Below, one piece after another: positions 1 to 12,487 of a stretch of 64,000 bases of DNA. Each line of letters starts with the position of its first letter. The first letter of the stretch is position 1. Made by a program: the position numbers and the translations under genes. Origin of the DNA: Ephydatia muelleri (taxonomy: Eukaryota > Porifera > Demospongiae > Spongillida > Spongillidae); contig JABACO010000037.1 in the NCBI GenBank assembly GCA_013339895.1, positions 1 to 64,000 on the forward strand. Reading direction: 5' to 3'. The notes beneath the pieces are model-generated. The model did no database searches. It saw nothing but the letters and a program-made list of their open reading frames with translations, and was not told where the DNA came from.

Positions 1-562
1 ACGCAGTATGTTTTAGTTTGCAACACAAGCAACTTATGTTTACATCATTAGTGGCTGAATCTGCATATGACAATGTACTCCATGAGGCTCTACATGCTGT
101 TCAAGGTATGTGTACGGTTACTTGTGTACTAATACAATGTATTAACATAAAAACTGCCTTGTAAATGATGAAAGCATGGAGAGATGTCCTGACCCGCTTA
201 AAGTGATACATAAGTAGAATACAAAAGTTTACAACAACCAATTTACTATCATGCCAGCGTTGATGAATACTGTTCAACTATGCAATAGCAAATAAGATGC
301 CCTATGTAGCTATTGGTGAGCTTCTTAAAGTTCTTCGAGTCATATGTGTCCACAAACAAATCTACTTCCAAAGAGTTAAACAGTTCTTTCAGCAAATTCA
401 ACTCTAGTTCAATTCTGAAAAAAAAAAAAGCTGTCTAATTGTTCTTCTATTGTAGCAGAGGGTTTGAATGTTTATGAAAAATGTGGTATTCAACAAGCTA
501 GTGTTGGTCAGTTTGCACATATACCTGTTAGTAAAAGCTCTACAAACTGTTGTTTCAAGTAA
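1..562 (+). CDS. 3' end of an unrecognised gene (two exons, partial)
   Basis: An open frame runs from the window edge to a GT donor after 105. It continues from an AG acceptor into 456-562, where it ends in TAA (560-562). The phases agree: one base is carried over and the second exon begins with two bases completing an Ala codon. The first exon reads as an ordinary amphipathic segment (SLVAESAYDNVLHEALHAVQ). The last exon is 35 codons long and ends in TNCCFK. I recognise no domain. The call rests on splice-site and phase agreement over about 70 codons, so it could be chance. The rest of the gene would lie left of the window. Bases 563-784 hold no gene that I can see; an AATAAA-like string near 769 could be its poly(A) signal. 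Confidence 0.4.
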
Positions 563-784
563 GGTGTTTCACAGTATTCTAGTTACATGTACATTATCAA
601 GTTGAGCATCATGCATCATAATTATAATTACTAGCTCACTTTCATTGTCATTGGCAGTACCATACATAGTGTATATTATTGCATGAAAATTTCACAATCA
701 TAATACAAAATACGATTGTTTGGCTTAATCACTGAACCAGAGCTGCAGGTGCAAATCTCTAGTGCATACAATAAATAATAATAA

Positions 785-1070
785 TAACAGCTGTAATGAA
801 TATTAATAATCTCGCAGGTCCCCTGGTGTACTATTATGATGTGGGAAATTTTCATGTAACAATATTCAAATACACTAGGCTCTACATGTTTCTGCAACTT
901 CATGCATGGTACAGCAGACAGCAATTCGTAACGGGATTGGTTATACTGTGATTCGACTACAAGGCAGCCTTGAAAGTACAAAACATATTGGCACAATGGC
1001 ATACCTGTCAACCACATACTATCCCGCTTGGAGTGGCCACTTTAGTGGCTTATAGCAGTTCAAGGGTTAA
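785..1070. repeat. Left-flank block duplicated at 24128-24421
   Basis: This roughly 290 bp block is nearly identical to 24128-24421. In both places it sits directly left of an array unit, starting in a TAA-rich stretch and joining the unit at its AAGCTATAAGGCGCG boundary. Units 2, 3 and 5 have a different sequence at that junction. The array therefore has two levels: a larger block of flank plus units was itself duplicated, or the flank was lost from the inner units. Confidence 0.75.
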
Positions 1071-1704
1071 AGCTATAAGGCGCGTTTTTTCATTTTTGCT
1101 ACACCACAGTGTATTGGCCATAGGCGTCCTATGCTTGCTGGATCATCATAACTTTCCTCATTGCTACCTTCTAGAAAAGAGCTTTGGTTCGATTGCTATA
1201 TGGTTCAACCAATAACTAATTTAATATCAAATTCTTTTATATATGATCTTCAAGATTCTTGAACTAACTTTCTCCAAAGGAGCTTCTAGTTATAGAAGCA
1301 GAAGAAATAAATCACCTCAGTTCTGATCTCCATAGATTACTATTATGATTCCCATTTACAGAGCGCTTACCCAATTAAGGCGAAGCTGAGATCATTAAAC
1401 ATTCAAAAGAACATGCGGGAGCCTTTTTACCACTTGTGAGAGATTGATTAGTAGCTGCTCCAATTAGAATCCTTACAGCTTGAATGTAATTGGCACCTTC
1501 TGAGGGAGGTAACTCGTACACGTGCATGCATGCATGTAATTGAACGATACACTGATGTAAATCGCAAGTTTGTTAAATGCATGTTAGCAATGAAACACTG
1601 AGAACGGAATACGCCCTCTATAATGCTACTTGTTCAGTCTCTATATAGTCTTCTACAAAGTACACCTAAAGCAGCAGCAGCCACAGTGGTGCGAGGGGAG
1701 AGAA

Positions 1705-2091
1705 CTACTGGCAGAGGATGTACAGGTGGGTGTGGTCGTAGAAGTAGGACCACATTCGCCTCATCGAATTTGCCACGTACGGAACGGAGCACGACATTGC
1801 CGCCGGGTTGAACTTGTAGTCAACGTCGTTGTAGCCTGGAACGAACCAGTCTGTCCACGCTCCATTAGACCATTGAATCTTGTAGGCCACTATCTTTCCC
1901 TTTAGAACTTGATAATCCATGGCTCCGTTCAAGTTGGCAGGCCACCTGCAATCATAGGTTGGTCCCACCTGATATTGGGTGCAGGTCGCTTGATTTAACT
2001 TGTAAATCACCAAGTCTCCCTGACCGAGGCATACTGAAAAGCAACAGCCCGCTATAGCAATGAACGCTGCTGCCAATACCACTCGAGCCAT
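1705..2091 (-). CDS. Small secreted cysteine-containing protein, copy 1 (intact)
   Basis: This single-exon frame of 128 codons has a good start context (AAGGAGATGGCT) and ends in TAG. Residues 1-23 are a hydrophobic signal peptide, with likely cleavage after CLG. The mature part of about 105 residues has four cysteines (37, 48, 101, 127), enough for two disulphides. It is rich in Trp and Tyr, with a DWFVPGYNDVDYKFN stretch (81-95) and a C-terminal MRRMWSYFYDHTHLYILC segment (110-127). There is no membrane segment after the signal, so the product is probably secreted. I do not recognise the family; a lectin-like or defence role would be a guess. Nearly identical intact copies lie at 25117-25503 and 28227-28613. 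Copy 1 has Ala at position 12, where copies 4 and 5 have Val. Confidence 0.8.
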   Translation of the reverse strand: MARVVLAAAFIAIAGCCFSVCLGQGDLVIYKLNQATCTQYQVGPTYDCRWPANLNGAMDYQVLKGKIVAYKIQWSNGAWTDWFVPGYNDVDYKFNPAAMSCSVPYVANSMRRMWSYFYDHTHLYILCQ

Positions 2092-2134
2092 CTCCTTGTT
2101 GCGCGGCGGTGTACTGTATGCATGTCAGCGGCGC

Positions 2135-2143
2135 ATTATATGT
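2135..2143 (-). promoter_or_regulatory. TATA-like box upstream of copy 1
   Basis: Read on the minus strand, ACATATAAT lies about 45-50 bases before the ATG of copy 1. The same string stands at the same distance in copies 2 and 4, and in altered form in copies 3 and 5. The short distance would give a very short 5' UTR. Promoter function is inference from position and conservation. Confidence 0.35.
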
Positions 2144-2565
2144 ACTAAATGCGCATGCCCACGCGCGTGCGCATTTCACCAACTACTGTAAGCTGTTATT
2201 TTTCATTCACACGCAAGTAGTAAACTATCACAGTTTGGTTACACCCTAGCCTTTCAGTCGTATCAGTGATGTCTGTAATTTGATTTTTGTATATACCATA
2301 CAGCACGCAATCTAATAAAACAGAAGAGCGGGAAGCAACTATTTGCATGGCTATACATTAGGAGGAAATGGGCTGCATCTGGTAAACCCCTTTAGTAAAA
2401 AACAAAACGTGCTCAACTGAAATGTTTCGCATGCCGAATGCGGTAGACTTACTGCCCCTGGTGTGACGACATTGAGATTTGTATCAATAAAGAGTTTTGA
2501 ACTCCAGTCGGACTGATTCGAAAATTTCTTCGCCAACCTCAATATATGTACAGCCATGATACGCA

Positions 2566-2922
<357 letters not shown>

Positions 2923-4435
2923 CATTGATGACTCAGTTTACAGATCACGTGCTCTTCCATCACTTGCATAAGGTGCAGCTCCGCCACTCCAAGGTTCCCC
3001 ACTATACCGTGCTTGTCGACCTACTCTTAAACCCACAGTTACATGACTACCATGCATTGTGTACCAGTCGAGTGACTGGTTAGTGAGTATTGAATTTCAT
3101 AGCTCATCTCCTGCTGACGCGACAAGGCCGGTCTACTCTCTGCATGTATCGTCTCCGCTATTAACAATTCTGTACATGGAGGAGCATGTTGCCACATATA
3201 CGACAGAGGTATTTGGTTGTTCTACCCTGATCCGATAGTCTATGATACAAAAATATCAAGAAGACAATAGATTGTCTAGTTAAATACATGTAAGTGCAAG
3301 AATAGCTGTAAACAACAAAATGTCATCCAGTATATGAACACACCATTGTGGACATGAGGTATACATGATAAAACTGTTACATGAGTAGCCTTATACTTTA
3401 TACTTTATGCTTTATATTAACATCATTGAGGAACTGAAAGATCGATCACCTATGCGTGAGGAGAGAAGAATATTCCACAATCAGGCCTGTGTAGGTTCCC
3501 GAACCTTTGCCTGCATGGGCTCTGCATGGCGGACGGCTCTAAATGTCAATGCATCTTCGATGGTAGGGGTTGGTTTCGATGGCTAGCGATCATGACGATC
3601 TGAGCGTTCATGTAGTAACCTTGATCTTATAAAACTACTCAGTTTAGGCGCTCAACAATACATCGGGACAGAATACAGAACTTAATGCTTTTGCCGATTG
3701 AGCAATCCCTCGCCAGAACGTTAGATTGTGTTGCAATAATAACTGAATCTGCTAACTCGAAAGCACAAAAGAAATATTAATTAATATCCAAATGTGACAT
3801 GTGCTCCTGATATAGTCCTGCATTATGATTTCAAAGATAAATTTCTATTCTTTGCAATGCATGACTGATGAGATCTATTGCCTTACATGTAAGGTATATA
3901 CAATGCAAATCGTACATGTATACCTTGTTGAGGGATAGAGGGGAAGTATTTTATATAAGATCTGTCCCAGACCCCTAGTGGGCTCTGGCAGCCTTGGCTG
4001 TACATTAACATCAATGAAGTCTGCTACTCAATGCATTGCTCCGTAAATAGAGTGGAAATAGACGTACCTCCTATATAGAGATGGAATTATCTTATGATAA
4101 TGCCATGCTTTTGCGTGCATGGTTAATTGCTTCGCTGTGGAAGTTATTCAATTTTAAACGCACAATGAACCTGCCAGAATATTCTCCATTCATAGATATA
4201 TCGTTTTGATTTGAACAATTATAATTTTATTCCGCGTTGTGTTTATTAGCATATGCTCTACTGTTTTTCAGTATATGCTCTACTGTTGCGTGGCTGATTG
4301 TTCTTATCTATCGTTTCGGGAAAGAAATGTACATATATATTTTGTTTTCCATCAACGACATGCATGTACATGTACGTGCTCGTATAGTATGTATTAAAGC
4401 TATAAGGCGCGTATTCGTTCATTTTCGCTACACTA

Positions 4436-5164
4436 CAGTGTCATCCCGGGAAGGTTCACACTTACGTCATCATTTATGAAAAGTGACGAGCACGTACAAT
4501 GCCTAAGCTTTTCTGCGCTTTGAGGTACTTAAGAAAAAAGGATGAAGATATCCGTCTATTTCGTATCCCAGCGGATGGATTTCAGAGGAAACGATGGATT
4601 GCAGCGATCGGATTCATCAGGACATCACCACATTCCGTATTTGTAATAAACATTTCATTACAAATACGTGGGGAGATCGAGAAAAAAAAAAAGGTGTCCT
4701 CAATTCTGTTAAACATCTGTAACACACCGAAAAACATAAATTATCCCGGATTCTCTCTTACAACACCTAAGTGGTGGAATTTTAACAACTTTAAACCTTT
4801 GATAGTAGTTGTAAGCTTCAAGACTCTTAAACGCCCTCAGCCTTTCTCTTGTGTAACCTCCGGGTGTTTCAATCAAGTAGGTATAAATACTGGGGTAGTC
4901 AACTGGAGGCCACTTAGAAACATCATCTACCCAATGCTGGTCAGATATGCCAAACGGATTCTAGGTCCATAAAGGTATTGTAGCTTTTTGTCGTATCTCT
5001 CTTTCTCGCCAGGGCAACAGCTTGTTATAACACGTTGCTCGCGTTTGCTCATACTGTAGGCGCCACATTTTTCAATAAATGCTGACGTAAAAATAGTTAG
5101 GGACACTAAAAAACATGGTGGCGAGTGGATCATCGTAAGTGTGAACCTTCCCGGGATGACACTG
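4436..5164. mobile_element. DNA transposon with 31 bp perfect terminal inverted repeats
   Basis: The ends 4436-4466 and 5134-5164 are perfect 31 bp reverse complements beginning CAGTGTCATCCCGGGAAGG. The other four units lack the insert, so it entered unit 2 after, or during, amplification. Comparison with the empty sites shows no clear target-site duplication. The right flank differs by a few bases, and the CAGTG end overlaps a CAGTG present in the empty site. At 729 bp it is non-autonomous or internally deleted. The superfamily is not settled; the internal frame hints at a THAP-type transposase. Confidence 0.85.
4499..4972 (+). CDS. Possible THAP-like fragment inside the transposon
   Basis: This 157-codon frame begins 33 bases inside the left inverted repeat. 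Its first 40 residues resemble the start of a THAP zinc finger: an N-terminal MPKLFCA, then a charged turn, LFRIPADGFQRKRWIAAI, matching the FRFP...R..W pattern of THAP domains. The second cysteine and the later C-x2-H ligands are not evident, and the remainder looks random. THAP domains bind the ends of P-element-like transposons, so the location fits. The match is short, and this is probably a decayed exon rather than a working gene. Confidence 0.35.
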   Translation: MPKLFCALRYLRKKDEDIRLFRIPADGFQRKRWIAAIGFIRTSPHSVFVINISLQIRGEIEKKKKVSSILLNICNTPKNINYPGFSLTTPKWWNFNNFKPLIVVVSFKTLKRPQPFSCVTSGCFNQVGINTGVVNWRPLRNIIYPMLVRYAKRILGP

Positions 5165-5780
5165 CAACCTCTCTATTGGCCATAGGCGGCCTATGCTTAC
5201 TGGATCATCATAACTGCTATCTTCTAGAAAAGAACTTTGGTTCGATTGCTATATGGTGCGACCATAATAGCTTTACTAATTCAATATCAAATTCTTTTAA
5301 ATTCGATCGTTTAAGGTATTATAAAAAATTCTGTAACTAACGTTGTCCAAAGAAGCTTCTAGTTATACAAGTAGAAGAATAGATTATTATTATGATTCCC
5401 ATTTACAGAGCGCATACCCAATTAAGGCGAAGCTGAGATCATAGAACATTCAAAAGAGCATGCGGGAGCCTTTTACCACTTGTGAGAGATTGATTAGTAG
5501 CTGTTCGCATTAAAATCCTTACAGTTTGAATGTAATTGCGCGTAGACTAAGTAAATGCATCAGTACCCCGAAGCGAACCTTCTTATGGAGGTAATTCATG
5601 TACACGTGCATGTAATTGAACGATACACTGATAAAGTTTAATTTTCACACGTTAAATTGTTAGCAATAAAAACACTGAGAACGGAATACGCCCTCTATAA
5701 TGCTACTTGTTCAGTCTCTATAGAGTCTTCTACAAGTACACTTAAAGCAGCAGCAGCCACAGTGGTGCGAGGGGAGAGAA

Positions 5781-6168
5781 CTACTGCAGAGGATGTACAG
5801 GTGGGGGTGGTCGTAGAAGTAGGACCACATTCGCCTCATCGAATTTGCCACGTACGGAACGGAGCACGACATTGCCGCCGGGTGTTGAACTTGTAGTCAA
5901 CGTCGTTGTAGCCTGGAACGAACCAGTCTGTCCACGCTCCATTAGACCATTGAATCTTGTAGGCCACTATCTTGCCCTTCAGAACTTGATAATCCATGGC
6001 TCCGTTCAAGTTGGCAGGCCACCTGCAATCATAGGTTGGTCCCACCTGATATTGGGTGCAGGTCGCTTGATTTAACTTGTAAATCACCAAGTCTCCCTGA
6101 CCGAGGCATACTGAAAAGCAACAGCCCGCTATAACAATGAACGCTGCTGCCAATACCACTCGAGCCAT
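5781..6168 (-). pseudogene. Small secreted protein, copy 2 (frameshifted)
   Basis: The first about 95 codons match copy 1, including the signal peptide and Cys37 and Cys48. A two-base insertion in the Asn95-Pro96 region (GGGTGTTGAAC against GGGTTGAAC in the intact copies) then shifts the frame. The product would end in unrelated residues and lose Cys101 and Cys127. A one-base deletion lies near the original stop. The promoter-side sequence is intact, so it could still be transcribed. Confidence 0.8.
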
Positions 6169-6646
6169 CTCCTTGTTGCGCGGCGGTGTACTGTATGCAT
6201 GTCAGCGGCGCATTATATGTACTAAATGCGCATGCCCACGCGTGCGCATTTCACCAACTACTGTAAGCTGTTATTTTCATTCACACGCAAGTAGTAAACT
6301 ATCACAGTTTGGTTACACCCTAGCCTTTCAGTCGTATCAGTGATGTCTGTAATTTGATTTTTGTATATACCCCATATACAGCACGCAATCTATAAAACAG
6401 AAGATCGGGAAGCAACTAATTTGGCTATACATTAGGAGGAAATGGGCCCACACCTGCATCTGGTAAACCCCTTTAGTAAAAAATAAAAGGTGCTCAACTG
6501 AAATGTTTCGCATGCCGAATGCGGAAGACTTACTGCCCCTGTTGTGATGACTTTGAGGTTTTGTATCAATAAACAGTTTTGATCCCCGTCGGACTGATTC
6601 AAACACTTCTTCGCCTTTACCTCATATGTACAGCCATGATACGCAC

Positions 6647-6752
<106 letters not shown>

Positions 6753-8825
6753 CATAGATGACTTAGTTTACAGATCACGTGCTCTTCCATCACTTGCGCG
6801 CATAAGGTGCAGCTCCGCCACTCCAAGGTTCCCCACTATACCGTGCTTGTCGACCTACTCTTAAACCCACAGTTACATGATTACCATGCATTGTGTACCA
6901 GTCGAGTGACTGGTTAATGAGTATTGAATTTCATAGCTCATCTCCTGCTGACGCGACAAGGCTAGTCTACTCTCTGCATGTATCGTCTCCGCTATTAACA
7001 ATTTTGTACATGGAGGAGCATGTTATCACATATATGACAGAGAAAAATGTATTTTGTTGTTCTACCCTCATCCGATAGTCTATGATACCAAAATATCAAG
7101 TAGACATTAGATAGTCTAGTTAAATACATGTAAGTGCAAGAGGCCAAAAGAATAGCTGTAAACAACAAATGTGATCCAGTATATGAACACACCAGTGTGG
7201 ACATATGGTATAGATGATACAACTGTTACATGAGTAGCCTTCTACTTTATACTTATATTGACATCATTGAGGAACTGAAAGATCGATCACCTATGCGTGA
7301 GGAGAGAAGAATATTCCAAAATCAGGCCTGTGTACGTGTAGGTTTCCGAACTTTTGCCTGCATGGGCTTTCTGGTGGACGGCTCTAAATGTCAATGCATC
7401 TTCGATGGCAGGAGTGGGTTTCGATTGCTAGCGATCATGACGATTTGAGCGTTCATGTAGTAACCTTGATCTTATATAACTATACTTAGTTTAGGGCGCA
7501 TCGGGACAGAATACAGAACTTAATGCTTTTGCCGATTGAGCAATCCCTCGCCAGAACGTTAGATTATGATGCAATAATAACTGAATCTGCTAACTCGAAA
7601 GCACGAAAGAAATATTAATTAATATCCAAATGCGACATGGGCTCCTGATATGGTCCTGCATTATGATTGTTTCAAAGATAAATTCTATTCTTTGCAATGC
7701 ATGAAGGATGAGGTCTATTGCCATATATGTGAGGTATATACAATGCAAGTCGTACATGTATACTTTGTTAAGGGATAGAGGGGGAAGTGCCTTTGTGCCA
7801 GACCCCTAGTGGGCTCTGGCAGCCTTGGCTGTACATTAATATCAATGAAGTCTGCTACTCAATGCATTGCTCCGTAAATAGACGTGTCTTCTATATAGAG
7901 ATAATGCCATGCGTTTGCGTGCATGGTTAATTGTGTCGCTGTGGGAGTTATTCAATTTTAAACGCACAATGAACCTGCCAGAATATTCTCCATTCCTAGT
8001 TACGGTCGTTTTGGTTTGAACAATTATAATTTCCATTCCGCGTTGTGTTTATTAGCCACAGTATATGCTCTACTGTTGCGTGACTGATTGTTCTTATCCA
8101 TCGTTTAGGGAAAGAAATGTACATATATATTTTGTTTTCCTTCAAAGACATACGTGTACGTGCTTGCATATAGATTGTATTAAAACTATAAGGCGCGTAT
8201 TCGTTCATACACCACAGTGTATTGGCCATAGGCGTCCTATGCTTACTAATTTTCCTCATTGCTACCTTCTAGAAAAGACCTTTGCTATATGGTTCAACCA
8301 ACAACTAAATTCTTTTAAAAATTTGATCTTTAAGGTATTGTATAAAATTCTTTAATTAACTTTGTTCAAAGCAGCTTCTAGTTATAAAATTATAAGAAAT
8401 AAATTACGTCAGTTCTGATCTCCATAGATTACCATCATTTACAGAGCGCTTACCCAAATAAGGCGAAGTTGAGATCATAGAACATTCAAAAGAGCATGCG
8501 GGAGCCTTTCCCTGCGAGAGATTGATTAGTAGCTGTTCGCATTAGAATCCTTACAGCTTGAATGTAATTGCGCGTAGACTGCATGATTAAATGCATCAGT
8601 ACCCGAAGCGGACCTTCTGATGGAGGTAACTCATGTACACGTGCATGTAATTGAACGATACACTGATGTAAATCTCATGCAAGTTTAATTTTCACACGTT
8701 AAATGTTAGCAATGAAACACTGAGAACGGAATAGGCCCTCTATCTACATGTTCAGTCTCTATATATAGTCCTTCTACAAAGTACACCTAAAGCAGCAGCA
8801 GCCACAGTGGTGCGAGGGGAGACAA

Positions 8826-9214
8826 CTACTGGCAGAGGATGTAGAGGTGGGTGTGGTCGTAGAAGTAGGACCACATTCGCCTCATCGAGTTTGCTTTCGT
8901 ACGGAACGGAGCACGACATTGCCGCCGGGTTGAACTTGTAGTCAACGGTCGTTGTAACCTGGAACGAACCAATCTGTCCACGCTCCATTAGACCATTGAA
9001 TCTTGTAGGCCACTATGTTGCCCTTCAGAACTTGATAATCCATGGCTCCGTTCAAGTTGGCAGGCCACCTGCAATCATAGGTTGGTCCCCCCTGATATTG
9101 GGTGCAGGTCGCTTGATTTAACTTGTAAATCACCAAGTCTCCCTGACCGAGGCATACTGAAAAGCAACAGCCCGCTATAGCAATGAACGCTGCTGCCAGT
9201 ACCACTCGAGCCAT
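8826..9214 (-). pseudogene. Small secreted protein, copy 3 (two frameshifts)
   Basis: Signal peptide and mature N-terminus match the intact copies. One extra base near 8946 (CAACGGTCG against CAACGTCG) breaks the frame inside the YND segment, and another extra base near 8895 (GCTTTCG against GCTTCG) breaks it again near the C-terminus. The region is 389 bases against 387 in intact copies. The 3' part resembles copy 5 most closely. Confidence 0.8.
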
Positions 9215-9697
9215 CTCCTTGTTGCGCGGCGGTGTACTGTGCATGCATGTCGGCGGCGCATTCATGATTATATGTACTAAATGCGCATGCCCACGGCGTA
9301 CGACCTATACCGCTAAGCTGTTACTTTTCATTCACACGCAAGTAGTAAACTATCACGGTTTGGTTACAACCCTAGCCTTTCAGTCGTATCAGTGATGTCT
9401 GTAATTTGTTTTTTGTATACACCCCATTCAGCACGTAATCTATTGTAACGGAAAGAGCGAGGAGCAACTATTTTGACTATACAATAGGGGGAAATGGGCC
9501 CACACCTGCATATGGTAAACCCCTTTAGTAAAAAACTAAAGGTGCTCAACTGAAATGTTTCGCATGCCGAATGCGGAAGACTTACTGCCCCTGCTGTGAT
9601 GACATTGAGGTTTGTATCAATAAACAGTTTTGAACCCCCGTCGGACTGATTCGAACACTTCTTCGCCTTTACCTCATATGTACAGCCATGATACGCA

Positions 9698-10186
<489 letters not shown>

Positions 10187-10217
<31 letters not shown>

Positions 10218-10230
10218 TATTATTATTATT
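10187..10230. repeat. TAA/TTA microsatellite hairpin
   Basis: AAT repeats run directly into ATT repeats. This is where a plus-strand 3' tail meets the 3' tail of a minus-strand element, a tail-to-tail junction. Confidence 0.8.
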
Positions 10231-10764
10231 ACACAACAATATTGACAAACAAAATACACAAGAACATGACCAAAGCTAAATAACACCTCAGAAAGAATTT
10301 AGAGGGCAATATCGGGACATTATAGCCCTCACATTAGCCCTTACTAGGTTCAGATTGAGTCGGCCATACAGCTCTGATAGAACAGCAGATTTAGGCCTTG
10401 ATGATGTTATGGCTAGGCGAGAGGCTAGACTCGAAAATGACTCCATAGCCTCTTTCCCCCATGCACCATATGACTCAACCACAAGAGGGATACATAACCA
10501 ACCTAACTCGCTGCACTTCACATCGTTGGCCTCATGCTTTCTGAGCTCAGTGGCTTGCGCAGCTGCTCCAGCAGTTACTCCTGCTTCAGACATAATGTTT
10601 GAGTTCAGCGGAGAGGTAACTGATATGTCGCAGGCAGCCGTTTTCCCCAGAACCCAGTTGGAAATGAGGACATCTGCAGGACGAGAGTGGCTGTGATCTG
10701 GTGTAAGGTTGCAGCCAGCTTCTACTTGAACACTTAAGTGGGCTCGCCTACATGTTTCTGCCAT
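10231..10764 (-). pseudogene. Retroelement 3' fragment E2 (subfamily B)
   Basis: The minus strand encodes about 160 residues of the C-terminal domain: a RPADVL motif, ACDISVTSPLN, GWLCIPLVVESYGAWG and YGRLNLNLVRANV, ending at a stop near 10288. Only the 3' end of the element is present. It is the left-arm twin of 16240-16811, in inverted orientation and almost identical. TAA repeats lie on both sides. Confidence 0.75.
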
Positions 10765-10767
10765 TAT

Positions 10768-10815
<48 letters not shown>
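10765..10815. repeat. TAA microsatellite
   Basis: ATAATAATAAT tract between retroelement pieces E2 and E3. The corresponding place in the opposite arm (16201-16240) carries a shorter version. The bases from 10816 to 10970 are AT-rich 3' sequence of E3. Confidence 0.9.
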
Positions 10816-10816
<1 letters not shown>

Positions 10817-12487
10817 TACAGGATACAAGAATACACTAATGAGAATAAATGCACTATTATTATTATTATTACATGTACTATAATAATACATAATCAACAC
10901 ATATACTGGTCTAAATAAATGCACCTTTTAATTATAGTAAAGTCACCTATAACTATAAATCCACACTCACACCTCAACCCCCCTCCTCCAAATGAACCCT
11001 TGCACGGGAGAGCAATGCTCTTGCATTAGCTCTCACGAGGGAAAGGCTCAGCCTCTGGTACAATGTGGTAGTAGCCTGCGATCTGCTGCATCCCATTTGG
11101 CTCGCTAGACGAGCCGCCAGACGTTTAAAAGATTCCTGGGCTTCCATGCCCCAGCATCCATACGACTCCACAGCTAGTGGAATACATACCCACCCCAGCT
11201 CCTTACATTTCCCATCATTAGCAGCATGCTTCCTAACCTCGGCAACCTGAGCAGATGACCCACACTTCACTCCCGCTTCCGTCAAAGTGGTTGGATTAAG
11301 CGGAGAAGTGATGGTGAGGTCAAATGCAGCAGGTTTGCCAAGGTGCCAGTTTTTAACCAAAACATCTGCAGGACGAGAGTTAAGCCTGTCATGACCTTGA
11401 CCACTTCCCACTTCTACCTGACCACCTAGACAGGCTCTGTGGCAAACTCCACAAAAACATCCCGTAGGCTGTTGTGACGTAAGACTACATCCCCCCCGTG
11501 TTTGCACGTCAGTGCATGGTGACCAAGCGGGTCCAGCCTGTGGTCAGGGCAGTGAGGACAGCAAGAACCAAACGAAACATCCATTCCTAACCACCACTTC
11601 ACAGCAATCTGGAATTCATTTGGCTCCAGATGCAAGTTAAGGCCTGGGGAGGGGACAACAGTAAGCCACGAAGCAGCATGACGAGATGAAATTGATAGCA
11701 AGCGAGCTCTATTGGCAGGAGAAGAGATGTGAAACAGCTGCCGAAACTGCTGGTCTTCAATTTTTCCGGACAGGGAGTGCTGGCGCATGTTAGAGGTGGC
11801 TAATGTTTCCAGAGTTATTGCATCCTCCGCTGGTACTAACCCATTAAAGAGTTCGATTGGCTCCACTAAAAGATTCCACTTGTCACAGCCAGAACTGCTG
11901 ATGGAGGCAAGGTATGCTGCAACACAATGAGATGACAAGCTACGGAGGCCAAGCCCACCCCTACTAAGGCTAAGCTGTGCTTGCATCCACTCCACATCAG
12001 CAGCATCTACAGCTGTGCATTCAGCAAAGCATTGGCGTACGTCCTTGTCAAACAGCGCCAAGCCCTCTGCAATGTGTGAAGGAGGTGCGGAGCGAGCCAA
12101 ATGGACTAACTTGCAGAATGCCGCACACTGCCGTAACAGAAGGAAAGCTACCTGAGGATCCTCCGCTCCTACTTCTGCCAACTGGGATAATAGTACTGCT
12201 GCATCAGCTCGTTTTTGCGCCACGAACTTAGCACAAAAAATGAGATCCCCAATTGGAGCACCCAGAATCACAAGGTTGGGTACTCGTGACACCTTCATCT
12301 CAGGAGGAAAAGAAGACAGGTCTCCACATCCAAACAACTCACATTTAGATACATTGACGAAAAGACCCAAAGATGGACCCATCTTTTGAATGAGAGTCAA
12401 AGCCCGATTAACCGCTTGTGAGTGCCCCAACAAAACCCCATCATCCAGGTACCAACCGTTAAAAAGTAGAGGCAGACACTCCCTGTC
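10816..12487 (-). pseudogene. Retroelement E3: 3' half of subfamily A, inverted
   Basis: The minus strand carries the region from just before the YLDDG active site to the end of the protein. The frame is open from 12487 to about 11430, then shifted by a one-base deletion at GAGTTTGCC (GAGTTTTGCC in the opposite copy), then open again to 10974. Apart from this and a few substitutions (for example Pro for Thr in VVPSTGLN, Ser for Leu in GCSRLQ) it matches 14534-16048. It lacks the N-terminal and early RT regions, because it ends at the inverted-repeat breakpoint. Confidence 0.8.

Noticed and set aside
970-1215. 81-codon plus-strand frame with partial copies at 24259-24477
   Set aside because: Spans the flank-unit junction, is not kept intact in the second copy, and shows no domain.
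1623-1905. Plus-strand frames opposite the secreted-protein genes
   Set aside because: Shadows of the minus-strand genes, which have a signal peptide, good start context and conserved cysteines.
7230-7448. 72-codon plus-strand frame conserved at 26625-26843
   Set aside because: Present only because the units are copies; broken by indels in units 1 and 5, with no signal peptide or domain. Conservation does not exceed that of the surrounding unit.
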